Assembly (NCBI RefSeq): GCF_000143415.4
Contig: NW_003314337.1
Coordinates: forward strand, 140,559-204,558
Source: Selaginella moellendorffii
Lineage: Eukaryota > Streptophyta > Lycopodiopsida > Selaginellales > Selaginellaceae
Length of the DNA stretch: 64,000 bases
Direction: 5' to 3'
This document shows positions 11,323 to 21,718 of this stretch, one piece after another. Under the pieces are notes generated by a model, which saw only the letters and a program-made list of their open reading frames with translations, did no database searches and had not been told where the DNA came from. Within the stretch, counting starts at the first letter, position 1. The number at the start of each line of letters is the position of its first letter. The position numbers and the translations under genes are program-made.

Positions 11323-12127
11323 TTATCTCGTGCCAAACCCAAAGCTCGAGTTGTAGTGCTTCCTGCTGCTGCTGCTGCTGCTGGTGCAGGGCAGCAGCTT
11401 GCGTGCCTTGGCTCGCTCCCTCTCCTCTCTCTGCAACCTTTCAGCTCGCAGCTCCTCCAAGCTCTTCTTCCTCTTCTTGTCACCAGCAGCAGCAGCAGCA
11501 GCAGCACCACCACCACCACCACCACCTTGCAAGGCACGGAGTTAATTTCTTTCATGTACACACTGCCGCACAATACCAACCTGTCGCAGCAGCGTGATCG
11601 TGTTCCTCCGGCCTCGACTGCATGTACCAAGGCTGCGCCGTGGAGCGGGCGCCGCCCAGCCTGTACCTCTCCTCCGCCTCACCAAGCTCCTCTTGCTTCT
11701 TCTTGGCCTGCCGGATCTCTCGCCTCCGCTCCCTCTCCAATTCCTTGTCCCTCTTGTGCTCCCTCTCCTTGTGTTCCTTGTGCCTGGTCCTGGGCACCAG
11801 CGCCACACCCTTGTCGTCGTCGAAGAGATCCAGGAGCTGGTCGTGGGTGGTGAGCGGCGCCGCGGGGGCGGGCGCGGGTACGGGCGCGGAGGCGGCGGCT
11901 GCGGCTGTCTCGTCGTCAGGGGCAGAGGGTTGGGTGCGGCCGGTGCGCGCGCTGGTGCGAAGCTTGTCCAGCCGCGACTCGGCATCGCGATCCCGCTGCT
12001 GCTGCTGCTCCTCTTGCTGCTGCCGCTCCGCCTCCTGCTCGTCCCTTCGCACTCGCTCCCTGTTGTCCCAGTTGTAGACGTTCCAGCGCTTCTGGGGCAG
12101 GATATTGAGGCCGCCATGCCCGCCCAT
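11323..12127 (-). CDS. LENG1: LENG1-like protein with CIR N-terminal domain
   Basis: Two exons (12127-11581, 11525-11323) encode 249 residues. The start MGGHGGLNILPQKRWNVYNW is the CIR_N signature of leukocyte receptor cluster member 1, a factor associated with splicing complexes in animals. It is followed by charged helices (RVRRDEQEAERQQQEE), an Ala/Pro-rich linker and a C-terminal basic helix (KKSLEELRAERLQREERERA). A run of Gly then Ala codons (11484-11525 in genome order) sits at the start of exon 2. The start codon is 54 bp from the start of the divergent aminotransferase gene. The molecular role in plants is unknown. Confidence 0.85.
11484..11526. repeat. Trinucleotide repeat (AGC)n then (ACC)n inside LENG1 exon 2
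   Basis: About seven AGC units are followed by about seven CCA/ACC units on the plus strand. Read on the minus strand they code for a Gly run then an Ala run right after the splice acceptor, so slippage here would change protein length without breaking the frame. Confidence 0.85.
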
Positions 12128-12181
12128 CTACCTTGTATGACCTAGGTACCGCAAGTTTGCGCAGTGCAGCAAAGGGGGACA

Positions 12182-14160
12182 ATGGAGCAGCACCGATGCT
12201 CCTGCAGCTGCGGGGCGTCATGTTGCACAGGCGGGGGTCGGCAGCCGAGGAGCCTGTCCGCCAGGGGCACCAAGGCACTCCTCCCCTTCTCGCCCTACAT
12301 CCAAGCAATGAACGAGGCCAAGAGCTTCGCCTGGTCTCCTACCAATCCCCATGGCTACTTCCTGGTCTGTATGTAGGCATCTCGCTCGCTGGCCGGCACC
12401 TCGCCTTACTCCGCTCCACTCACTGCTTGCAGATGGCAACGGCAGAAAGTGTTCTCTCCTTCGACTTAATCCACGACAAGATCAGGTTGGCGCACTTCTT
12501 TTCAATCCAGTCTTACACTTGTATTCCTCGTTTTATTCCCACCCAGGAGCTGCAGGGAGATCCCACCCACAGCTGGGCTGTACAGCAACTTTAGAGGTGG
12601 ACAAGCACTGAGAAATGCGCTCGCCAAGATGATGCAAAGGACGTTCATGGGTGTTGAGGTGGTGGCCTGTGTCGTCGTCCAACAATCTCTAACACGCTCT
12701 CCTCCGTTGCTTGCAGATCGACCCCTCGCACATTTGCATCTCAAGTGGTGTCACAGCGTAAGCTTGTCAAAGAGCCTGGCTAACACCCTCACACACCGCT
12801 GTGCCTTTTAACAGTGTGCTCGATCTTTTCTTCTTTGCAACCTGCGACCCAGGAGATGGCTGTTTGATTCCTGCCCCTTATTTCCCAGCGTTTGACAATG
12901 ACATGAACATTCGAGTAACTTTACAAGCGCTGTCTGGGACCGTTTTCATGCTTGCGTTGCGATGCAGAACGAGGTAGCGCCGCTGCCGGTGCAACCTAAA
13001 GACACACATACGTACATTCCTACCGTTGCTGAGATGGATGCAGCTGTTGACGAGGCTGCAAAGAGAAACGTCCGCGCCAGAGTTTTGCTCATCACCAATC
13101 CTGGCAACCCGCTGGGGACACTGTATCCCGAAGCTACACTCAAGGTACACTTGCTGTTCTGCCATGACATTTCAAGTGTGACACCGGTGGCAGGAGCTTT
13201 TGCTATGGGCCGTTCGAAGGGAAATGCATGTCCTTTCGGATGAAATCTACGCCAATTCCAAGTTTGGGTATGTGTTTCGTTTACTTTGGCTCACCTTGTT
13301 GTTTGCTCTTCTAAAGCACATCAGAGGACGAGTTTGTGAGCTTGGAGAAGGTGGCGCAAAACGCCGTGGAGGAAAAGCTTCTGTCACCCGAGATGGTTGC
13401 CGAGTTTGTCCATACAGCATATGGCATGAGCAAAGATTTCGGGATGAACGGGTTCCGGGTGGGGTGCCTTCACACGAAAAACGGAGACCTCTTGAATGTG
13501 AGTAACCTTACTATATAAAAGATAATCCCCGTCTGTAACGAGCGTCTCGCTTCTCTTTTGCAGCTATGGCAAAACATGGGAATGTTTGCAGCCGTGTCCA
13601 ACGACACACAGCATGCTCTGGCAGTCATGCTCCAAGACGATACCTTTGTTGACTTTTACGTGGAGGAGAACAAGAGGTAAGTTCTTCCTTGTAGTTGCCA
13701 AAGCTCAAGCAACTTGTCTGCAGGCGTTTGAAGAATTCCTACAATCTTCTCACAAGTGCGTTCACTTCTGTCAAGCTAAACTACATGCCTGCATGCGCAG
13801 CAATGTTTTGTTGGCTGGACCTACGAAGTCTGTTAACCGAGGTAAGGCTTCACAGCAGCTTCTTTTTTGTTCCTGACTTGGTCACTTGAGCCAGTGCACG
13901 TTTGAAGCCGAGCGAGCATTATGGAAGGAGATTCTCGAGGACTGTAAGGTGCTCTTGACTCCAGGTAAGCCTAATATGCACAGTTTTCCCTCTCAAATAT
14001 TTTCACAAAAACAACAGGAGAAGCATGCCACTATGCTGAGCCAGGATTCTTCCGCGTCTGCTATGCGTCCATGCCACCGGAGCACCTCCAGGTTGCTTGC
14101 ACTCGCTTGACATCGTTTGTAGAGAAGAAAAGGCGCAAAAGAAAGTTGTCGAGCGCGTGA
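12182..14160 (+). CDS. ACC-synthase-like class I/II PLP aminotransferase
   Basis: Twelve exons (12182-12364, 12433-12485, 12547-12658, 12717-12757, 12815-12914, 12968-13144, 13194-13267, 13317-13497, 13564-13676, 13724-13841, 13895-13964, 14018-14160) give 454 residues. Family marks: MATAESVLSFDL, aligning with the MGLAENQ region of ACC synthase and keeping its Glu; SSGVTAVLDL; PAPYFPAFDNDM; LLITNPGNPLGT; SDEIYANSKFG; GMSKDFGMNGFRVG with the PLP Schiff-base Lys; and GFFRVCYASMP with the carboxylate-binding Arg. It could be an ACC synthase, a C-S lyase-like ACS relative or a general aminotransferase; sequence alone does not decide. The first in-frame ATG (12182) was taken as start. Confidence 0.88.
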
Positions 14161-14261
14161 GTCACATAGTTTTAAGTTTGATCTTACATCACGTCTCTCT
14201 AAGGAACTAGAATTTGCCGACCATGAGAAGGAAGTCTTTCGGAAAATTTTCTAGTCGTGCT

Positions 14262-15730
14262 TCACTCATCGACCTCTCCTTCAACACCCAATTTGAGATG
14301 TAGGTGTTTCTCACGCTTTTGAAACTCCGTAATCCCCTTACCGCTGCCCGTAACGCCCACTTTCCCCCTGGGATCGTCGGGAGACTTGAATATACTCTCC
14401 TTCTTGCGCCCTGTAAAGAAGCCGACCTGCAAGTAGCTTCAGTCCACTTCCTAGCAATGCAAAGCTCACCTTTTTTGATTTGCCTTTGGCTGTCTGGAAC
14501 TGCTGCCAAGCATTCTGCCGCTTGTTCTGGGCGACTTCCATCTGCTCCAGCCGAAGCTTGGATTTGAAGGCATGAATCTTCTTCTTCTTGACTTGTCGCT
14601 GGAAGAGGCACACGCTGGTGTGTTAGTACGGGGAAACAGACGAGGAACCAGAGGCGTACAATTTCCTCAGGGTCGTCAGGTTTTATCTTCAACTTCTGCG
14701 GCAGATCTCTAGGAACAACTCCAACGTCGGCTGCCAATGCAATCTTTCGCTTTATGGCTTGCCTGGTTGCCTCGGCTTCCCTTTCCGCCTCCACAAGCTT
14801 GTCGTCGTCAAGGTTTACTTGCCTAATGTTGGCGGCATCTACCTGAGCATGCACGCATGAAAGAACGTGAGTGAAGTGTAACCCGTAACGCTAAGTTCAC
14901 TTGCCTCCTCTTCATTGTTCCACCCGTCGTACATCACCAGGTATCCATTTGGTGTGACGGCGCGAATTGTGCCGTTGTACCTGACAGGAAGTGTCCATGA
15001 GGTTCAAAAACAGAAACAAAGGCCATCGATACCATTCACCGTCTTCGCTCCATACCGCCTGCACCTTGGTTCCAATGGCCATAGTTTCATGTGCCTCTTC
15101 CTCCTCGTCCTCCTCGTCCTCCTCGTGTTGCTGCTCTCCTTGCTCCTCCTGCCCATAAGAGTGAGTGCACGAAAGGAGAAAAGGAAGAAGGGAAAACAAA
15201 ACATGTTGCTGAAGATGCTGCTGCTGATCCTGGTCCTCTGCATCATCAAGGTCCACGTCCACTTGTTTTGCCAATTGGATCACCTGGCAACACACAAGAC
15301 GGTAACTACGACAGTAATTGGCAGGCGAGGGAAATCGCAGTCCAGATGAGATAGGAGGTTATAAACCCTGGTACTAAGTTAACGGACCAACAATACCCCT
15401 TTTGTTTGGTGCCACAGATAAATTCAGCAATCTCCTTCCCTTCTTCTCCTCCAAAACTGTAGTGCCTGAACAAGATACCGGTGATTCCTTTAGGCCACCA
15501 GCAAGGCGGGTTTACCACACCTCACGCACACGCTCACGCAGGCGCACAAAGCTATAGGGCAAACGGCTTACCTCTCTCAGTTGCTTGGCCATTTCCTGGT
15601 ACTCGACATTGTGTGGCTCCTTGGCCAGCAGGCGATTCACCTGCAGCAGCAGCAAGTGAGAGTGGGCGGCCGGCGGCCGGGCAGGGGAAGCACACACCTG
15701 TTCCAGCTGCTTCTCGAAATCATCGTCCAT
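14262..15730 (-). CDS. SPF30: Splicing factor SPF30 / SMNDC1 (Tudor-domain protein)
   Basis: Eight exons (15730-15698, 15640-15572, 15283-15203, 15148-15033, 14980-14905, 14842-14660, 14598-14470, 14426-14262) give 283 residues. Order: N-terminal helices (VNRLLAKEPHNVEYQEM), an acidic Glu/Asp tract, a Tudor domain (IGTKVQAVWSEDGEWYNGTI to LVMYDGWNNEEEV), then the conserved tail with IHAFKSKLRLEQ, GFFTGRKKESIFKS and EKHLHLKLG. SPF30 binds symmetrically dimethylated Sm proteins and is needed for tri-snRNP joining. Intron 2 (15571-15284) is 288 nt, far above local average. Intron 3 (15202-15149) is 54 nt, in frame and stop-free. Intron 5 has a GC donor. Confidence 0.9.
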
Positions 15731-15847
15731 GGCGCGCAACGCAACACAGCCAGTTGGGCAAACCCTAGGTCATCCGCGAGTGGATCAAGTCTTTATACGT
15801 ATGTATATTCAATTGAGTGACAGCACGAGAGACAACACAAATTCGGT

Positions 15848-16861
15848 TCAGGGCTCCATCACCTCCATCTGGATGTCGGGGTCCTTGAGCGGCACATACT
15901 CCCCCAGGTAAGCGTCCAGGTGATCCGACAACACCATCCGGTCAATGCTCTCGTGGTGGAACGACTTGACGGAGAAGTAAAAGAGGCTCTGCAGCAGCAT
16001 CCCCAGCAGGTTGACGAGCGTGAGCAGCGCCACCAGCAGCGCCGCCAGCGACAAGCGAGGCCCAGCCGACGGCAGCCTCGAGTTGGCGCTCACCACCCTG
16101 GCGTGGAACAGGGCCGCAATGATTCCCGAGGCGACCATGTGGGTGAAGACGAGGCATGAGCCGACCATCCGCTTGCCCTTCACCACCCGGGCGCTTTTCT
16201 TGAGCGCCGCGATGCCATAGTGCTCCTCCAGCACCGTGATGACGCTGGCCAGGTGCCAGATGACGTTGAGGTAGACCTGGAGGGCGAAGAAGGCGAGCGC
16301 CAGCAGCAGCAGCAGCGGGAGCAAGAGGGCGGGCACGCTGCCCAGCGCCACCAGCAGCAGCCCAACGGAGACGATGAAGGTGACGTGGTACGCAAACATG
16401 ATGAGGAACACCCACAAGAAGGTTACCATGAGCCGCTTCCACACCCGGGGCACCACGCCTAGTACCTTGGCCACCGTCACGCTCTTGTCCACGTATATGC
16501 ATGCTACGCTGTACACCACCGCCGCCGTGGACAGCAGCGAGAAGGCGAGCACGAAGACGAGGTAGGCGAGCAGGAGGGTGCCGAGCCTGCCAAGCTCCGA
16601 GTAGAGCTCCCTCCGCGTGTGGACGACGGCGGCGCTGTGGCCCTCGCTCCTCTCCACCGCAAGCATCTCCTCGTTGAGCCGTATCCGGTTGAGCAGCGGA
16701 TCTGTGACGAGCGTGTGCCCCAGCAGCGCAAAAGACAGCGGCAGCACCAGAATCAGCGCAAACCGGGCCATCAATCGGGCATGGCGCACCAGCAGCTTGA
16801 ACGATTCCTTGAAGAAGCCAAAGAAGCCCAGGAACTGCATCTCCTCCACATCCATGTCCAT
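15848..16861 (-). CDS. Plant multi-pass membrane protein, uncharacterised intronless family
   Basis: A single exon encodes 337 residues. It opens MDMDVEEMQFLGFFGFFKES, the typical start of an angiosperm family of unknown function (Arabidopsis At1g23840/At4g19950-like, by recollection). About six hydrophobic segments are visible, for example LALFAL-type stretches near residues 30-50, 95-125, 145-175, 180-205, 235-255 and 270-300, with a soluble loop at residues 55-90. The C terminus is short and acidic (YVPLKDPDIQMEV). No catalytic motif is seen. The start codon is 60 bp from that of the divergent GEN-like gene. Confidence 0.8.
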   Translation of the reverse strand: MDMDVEEMQFLGFFGFFKESFKLLVRHARLMARFALILVLPLSFALLGHTLVTDPLLNRIRLNEEMLAVERSEGHSAAVVHTRRELYSELGRLGTLLLAYLVFVLAFSLLSTAAVVYSVACIYVDKSVTVAKVLGVVPRVWKRLMVTFLWVFLIMFAYHVTFIVSVGLLLVALGSVPALLLPLLLLLALAFFALQVYLNVIWHLASVITVLEEHYGIAALKKSARVVKGKRMVGSCLVFTHMVASGIIAALFHARVVSANSRLPSAGPRLSLAALLVALLTLVNLLGMLLQSLFYFSVKSFHHESIDRMVLSDHLDAYLGEYVPLKDPDIQMEVMEP

Positions 16862-16921
16862 GCCGCTCTACCGCCCTGCCCTATGACGAACAACGCGCAA
16901 CCTAGCCTAGGGCTTTGACCC
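16862..16921. promoter_or_regulatory. 60-bp divergent promoter between the membrane-protein gene and the GEN1-like gene
   Basis: It holds a GCCCTA at 16878-16883 and a TAGGGCT at 16908-16914, the latter 7 bp before the ATG of the resolvase gene. No TATA box is seen. Confidence 0.5.
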
Positions 16922-19176
16922 ATGGGTGTGCACAAGTTGTGGGAGATATTGGAGCCCGCCAAGGAGCGGGTCCCGCTCGACTTGCTCGTGTAGGCCCTTC
17001 TTGCTCCCTCCCTCCCTGATTGTGTTGCTCTACTCACCGCCGCTAAATGCTTGCCCAGGGGACAAGGCGTCTGCATTGATCTGTCATATTGGATCATCCA
17101 GCTCAACAAGGTGAATGGCGGCGCTGTCAAGGACAAGCCGCATCTACGGGGCCTGTTTCACAGGATTCGGGCGCTCCTCGCCCTCAACTGCCATCTCATC
17201 TTCGTTACTGGTGTGCGCCTCTGCCTCTTGCCCAGGCTACACTTCTTTTAAACCTCACGGTCACGGGCACAGATGGAGCTGTCCCCGCCGCCAAAGCTGG
17301 CACCTATGTGCAGCGTCTCGCCAGGGCGCGCCAGCCTCTTCGTCCGCAAAGACAGGTCTGTGCGTCCCTTCATCTCTTGCTGTCGTATGTCACGCAAATG
17401 CCCAACCAGGTTGCCGGCCTACCGCTCAAGCGTAACAAGGGCTCAGAGTTTGGTCGCATGGTGGAGGACGCCACGGCGCTAGCCACCGCATTTGGTATCC
17501 CATGCCTCGTCAGGTACTTCTTTCGCTCTCGAAAATATGTTGCTCATTCTTCCAAACACCTATCTAGCCTCGAGGAAGCTGAAGCTCAGTGCGCGGCACT
17601 CAATGCTATGGGCTTTGCCGTAAGCTGCTCCGTCTTGTTCTTCCCAAAATGTATAAACAAACATGCGCGCTCCCGCAGGACGCTTGTTTCACCGCGGACT
17701 CGGACGCGCTCCTCTTTGGTGCCAAAGTCGTGTATAAGGATATAAGTCTCAAGCCAGGTTAGGTGGTGCTCCATTCAAAATGATAGTCTTCACTTTCTAT
17801 GCAGGTGAAAGCCACGTTGTAGCATATGACATGACAAAGATCCGAAATGCATTTGGATACGGCAGGAACTCTCTGGTATGCCACGCTAATTTCTTTTCTA
17901 ACTGATCATCGCACAGATTGCTCTCGGAATCCTGCTGGGATGCGACTATTTTCCTGGCGTGCACGGGTTGGGACCGGTACGCAGCCGTTTTCCTAAGAGT
18001 GTCTAGAATGCCACTCGTTTCATTTTACAGGAGAAAGCCCAGCAGATAGTCAAAAAGTTTGGCGAAGACAAAATTCTCGAAGAGATGCTCCGTCAAGGTC
18101 CCGTAACGTTGGCTAAGAGGACGTTAAAATGCAAAGACAAAGCAAACTCGACGGTAGCTAGCGACGGTAAAAGTTACTAACAAGGCACTGCTTTGTGGCC
18201 TTTGACATTGGACGTGTGTAGCAGCTCATGGTTTTTCTGAAGACGACAACATGGCTTGCAAGGCCATATTTGCTTATACCCATCCAAAATGCCACGCCCA
18301 AACATCTGAGGCTGTACACAGGCAAGTAAATATGCTGATAAAGAAAGACGAGAGCCGGGTTTCTGTTGCAGCGTGCTGCTGGGTGGACGTCTCCAAATGG
18401 ATACCATCAGAAGAATATGCATGCAAGAATTCGACTGGTCTTTTGAGAAAACAGGTCAGCCACGATATCCTTCCTTGACAGGACAGTCTAGTATTGCTAA
18501 CTTTGATGCAGATGATTACATTCTTCCAAAACTGGCTGAGCGAGACGTGCATAGGATGGCATCCATGCAAGCAGCCAGTTCCGGGGTAAACTTGGCGGGA
18601 CTTCAATTCAAAATCTCAGAAATTGTCAAGAAGCGGCAGCTTCGGGGCGTGGATCACTACGAAGTGAAATGGGTTGGAAATCCTGACATTCCTAGTAGCG
18701 CTGTTCGTGCCGAACTCGTACAGAGGTATTGCCACCGTTTTGTTTGTTCATCAGAATCTAACACTGCGCTGCATCCCAGAGCCTACCCCTCCAAGGTCGC
18801 AGAGTTCATGGCCAAGTTGGCCCTCAAAGGCGGCAAGAGCACAAGGCGTCCAAATGATTTGGTGACCAGCGACCTGTGTGGAAGGCTGAATAAGATGACG
18901 GTGGAAGACGGGAAGACAAGCATGAACAAGATGGCGGTAAAAGACGACTGGAAGACAATGGTGGAAGTGAAAGACGACGGGGAGACGCCTTCCATCATCG
19001 ACGCCTTCCACCACATCAAGCAGAATGACGCTAGTAGGCTGGAGGTGATTGATCTCACGTCCCCGGTGGGCAAGGGCATTCATCTCGTTGAAGCCTCAGA
19101 TAACGATGACGACGACGACTTAAAGCACCAAGCACGAGTGAGGCAGTTGAAGAGCTTCATTGCTAGCATAAAGTGA
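16922..19176 (+). CDS. GEN1: GEN1/SEND-type XPG-family Holliday-junction resolvase
   Basis: Thirteen exons (16922-16989, 17059-17210, 17273-17355, 17410-17513, 17568-17619, 17679-17757, 17805-17875, 17917-17976, 18031-18166, 18222-18321, 18372-18454, 18512-18725, 18780-19176) give 532 residues. The XPG-N domain begins MGVHKLWEILEP and contains CIDLSYWIIQ. The XPG-I domain has EAEAQCAALNAMGFADACF and TADSDALLFGA with the acidic metal ligands. The helix-hairpin-helix region reads LLGCDYFPGVHGLG. A chromodomain-like segment (VDHYEVKWVGNPD) follows, as in GEN proteins. The C-terminal linker carries short degenerate repeats. Expected role: nuclear cleavage of flaps and four-way junctions. Intron 10 (18322-18371) has a GC donor. 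Confidence 0.9.
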
Positions 19177-19240
19177 TGGTCCAATTGAGGTCGCGGTGAG
19201 AAAGACAATCTTACAAGCCGGCACAAGTCTGCGAGTGGTT

Positions 19241-21676
19241 TCATTCCAGGAAGAACCCCACTATGCGGCTATACCCGAAGGACAGGATGACATCCGACCT
19301 TTTCACCTCCGGGCCCTTCGTTGCTACTGGAGGGACTTCATCTTGTCCACGCAACACGCGGGCAACGAACGCGTCATAAGTCAAATGCGCTGGGAAGAAG
19401 CCGTCTCTGATGAGTTGCGAGAAAATGCGTTGGGCAACTCCCAGGTCCCGTTGCTCCAGTATTCCGTCAATGACAATATTCCAGGTTGCGGGTGTGTAGC
19501 TGCAATGCTGCTTCATCTCGCGGAGAAGCAAGTGTGCTTCATCCAGGAGCTCGTTCTTGCACAAGCAGTGAAGGAGCGTGTTGTACGTAATGGCGTCGGG
19601 CAGGACGCCTTGGCCCTTCATCTTGTCAATAATCTGCCGGGCTGCTTGCAGGCGATTGTCACGGCAGAGGGCGTGAATGAGGATGGTGTAAGTGGCCACT
19701 GAAGGGGAGACGCCGTTGTTTAACATCTCGGCCCACAAGTGCGCCACCCCAGCTTCCTGCTTGGCCCCGGACAAGCCGTGGAGCACGATGTTGTAGAGGG
19801 CGAGATCCGGCCTCAGCCCCTGGCCTGTTGCTGCTTGGTACACTTCTTCGACCTTGCTCAGGTCTCCGGCCTTGAAGTAGGCGTGTACGAGGAGAGAGTA
19901 GCTCACAAGGGTGGGCTTGTCGATCTCGCTAAACAGCCTTGCAGCTTCACTCAGGTTGTTGAGCTTGAGCAGGCCATAGAGGAAGCTGTTGTACGTGACC
20001 GCATCCGCCTGACCAAGCCTCTTCACCATCGCCCTCCACACCCGGGCGGCTTCCAGCACTTTGTCCGCCTTGCACAGAAAGTGGATGACAATGCTGTAGG
20101 TGCGCTTGTCTGGACGATCCCCGTTGCTCCCAAACATGTGCTCCAGGCAGGTGTAGAGCAGAGCCAGAGTGTCCTCCTCCACCGAGCATGACTCTTGCAT
20201 GGCCTCGGAGAAGAGCGCCTGGCCAAGCTTTCCAAACTCCCGGCGCTGCCGCTCCATGATTGCATGCTTGCATATCCCACTCACGAGCGTATTCTTGTTG
20301 TTGATGGAGGGTGTGCACCCTTTGCTGGGCATGCTTCTCAAGAGCGCGAACGCGTCTTCCAGCTTGCCGGCCTTGCACAGGCTATGGATGAGGCAGTTGT
20401 ATGTGACGGTGTTGGGGCTGCAGCCGGCTGCCTGCATTTGCTGGAGTAGCACCATGGCGGCATCACGCCTGCCCGCCTTGCAAAGCCCGTCAATGACACT
20501 GGTGTAGGTGACCACGTTCGGGGGAACCCGCTGCGCTTGCATGGCCCGCATCAGCTCCAGCGCCCGGTCGCAATCGCTTGAGCACAACGCGTGGATAACA
20601 GTGGACAAGGTGACAGCATCCGCGCAAGCTGAAGGCCTGCTCTTGCCCAGTACGTCCCATGCCTCGTCCGTTCTCCCGGCTTTGCACAGGCCGCACACCA
20701 GAGAGTTGAAGGCGAGGTGGCTGACACGGAAGCCTCTGCTCCTCATCTCCTGGTATATCTCCACACACGTATCCAGCCTCCCTGATCTGCAGCAGCCCAG
20801 AGCCACAAGGTTGTAGGTGACGCGGTCGGCCTGGGCGCGTATGGTCAGGAAAGTCCCAAGAGCGGCCTCCACCTCCCCTGCCTCGACAAAGCCTCGGATG
20901 AGCGCGTTGTGGAGCCTCGCGCTCGTGTTGTCGTCATGCATGAGGCCCATGCAGTCGAGGCTGGCCAGGAACGTGGTGGCCGATTCAACCTCACCAGCAA
21001 GGCCCAATCCACCAAGAATGGCCTTGCAAATGCGATGTGTGGGAAACAGCCGCGTCGTGTCAACCATAGCTCGGTAAACGGACAGCGCGGTGTCGCATTG
21101 ACCTGCGTCCATGACAACTCGGATGAGAGCCTCGTAAGTCCTCGCCACTGGGGTGCACGAGAAGTCATCGCTCATCCTCTTCAAGGTGGCCACTGCACCT
21201 TTCACATCGCCGGCTCGGCCATAGCACTTGATCACGGTGGAGAAGATGCCGGCGGGTATGTGAAGATGAGCACGCTTGTCCATCTCCTCCATAAGATCCC
21301 ACATTTGCTCGAACTGCCAAGCCTTGGCCAGGCCCACAATCACCCGGGCGTAGCTGCTGTAGCTCACCTCTGCCTGTGCAGTTGCAGCCCATCTGAGAAA
21401 CAGGAAGGCGGCGCCGGCGTCGTCCTTGATCTTCTTGACAATGTGAGCAACGAGTCCCTTGGAAAGGCTCAAGTTGAGGCTACCTAGTGCAGCCCGCTTG
21501 TCTTCCACACTCAAGCCGCCATTACACAGAATGTTTGTGATCTCGCCGATCTCAGCAATGCCTGTGCCAGAGCTAAACGAAGCCCAACATCTACCTTCTG
21601 CTCCTCTCAAGCCCGCAACCCTGTGCTTTCCCAGACGGCCAAGGAGCATCCCCCCATATCCTCTGCTTCGTTTCAC
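19241..21676 (-). CDS. P-class pentatricopeptide-repeat protein, probably organellar
   Basis: One uninterrupted exon encodes 811 residues. After a basic, Ser-rich N terminus that looks like an organelle-targeting peptide (MKRSRGYGGMLLGRLGKHR), about seventeen 35-residue PPR units run almost to the C terminus. Clear units contain VVTYTSVIDGLCKAGR, TVTYNCLIHSLCKAGK, AVTYNSFLYGLLKLNN and AITYNTLLHCLCKNEL. No PLS spacing, E/DYW tail or SMR domain is present, which points to RNA stabilisation, splicing or translation rather than C-to-U editing. The ATG is only 42 bp from the stop of the palmitoyltransferase gene on the same strand. The RNA target cannot be read by eye. Confidence 0.92.
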   Translation of the reverse strand: MKRSRGYGGMLLGRLGKHRVAGLRGAEGRCWASFSSGTGIAEIGEITNILCNGGLSVEDKRAALGSLNLSLSKGLVAHIVKKIKDDAGAAFLFLRWAATAQAEVSYSSYARVIVGLAKAWQFEQMWDLMEEMDKRAHLHIPAGIFSTVIKCYGRAGDVKGAVATLKRMSDDFSCTPVARTYEALIRVVMDAGQCDTALSVYRAMVDTTRLFPTHRICKAILGGLGLAGEVESATTFLASLDCMGLMHDDNTSARLHNALIRGFVEAGEVEAALGTFLTIRAQADRVTYNLVALGCCRSGRLDTCVEIYQEMRSRGFRVSHLAFNSLVCGLCKAGRTDEAWDVLGKSRPSACADAVTLSTVIHALCSSDCDRALELMRAMQAQRVPPNVVTYTSVIDGLCKAGRRDAAMVLLQQMQAAGCSPNTVTYNCLIHSLCKAGKLEDAFALLRSMPSKGCTPSINNKNTLVSGICKHAIMERQRREFGKLGQALFSEAMQESCSVEEDTLALLYTCLEHMFGSNGDRPDKRTYSIVIHFLCKADKVLEAARVWRAMVKRLGQADAVTYNSFLYGLLKLNNLSEAARLFSEIDKPTLVSYSLLVHAYFKAGDLSKVEEVYQAATGQGLRPDLALYNIVLHGLSGAKQEAGVAHLWAEMLNNGVSPSVATYTILIHALCRDNRLQAARQIIDKMKGQGVLPDAITYNTLLHCLCKNELLDEAHLLLREMKQHCSYTPATWNIVIDGILEQRDLGVAQRIFSQLIRDGFFPAHLTYDAFVARVLRGQDEVPPVATKGPEVKRSDVILSFGYSRIVGFFLE

Positions 21677-21718
21677 ATAGCAGGAGCATTACCTAAAACA
21701 AAATAATTGTTCTTTTGA

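Noticed and set aside
19241-21676. A transposon or retrogene origin for the intronless PPR gene
   Set aside because: Intronless structure is normal for plant PPR genes, and no target-site duplication or poly(A) remnant is visible.
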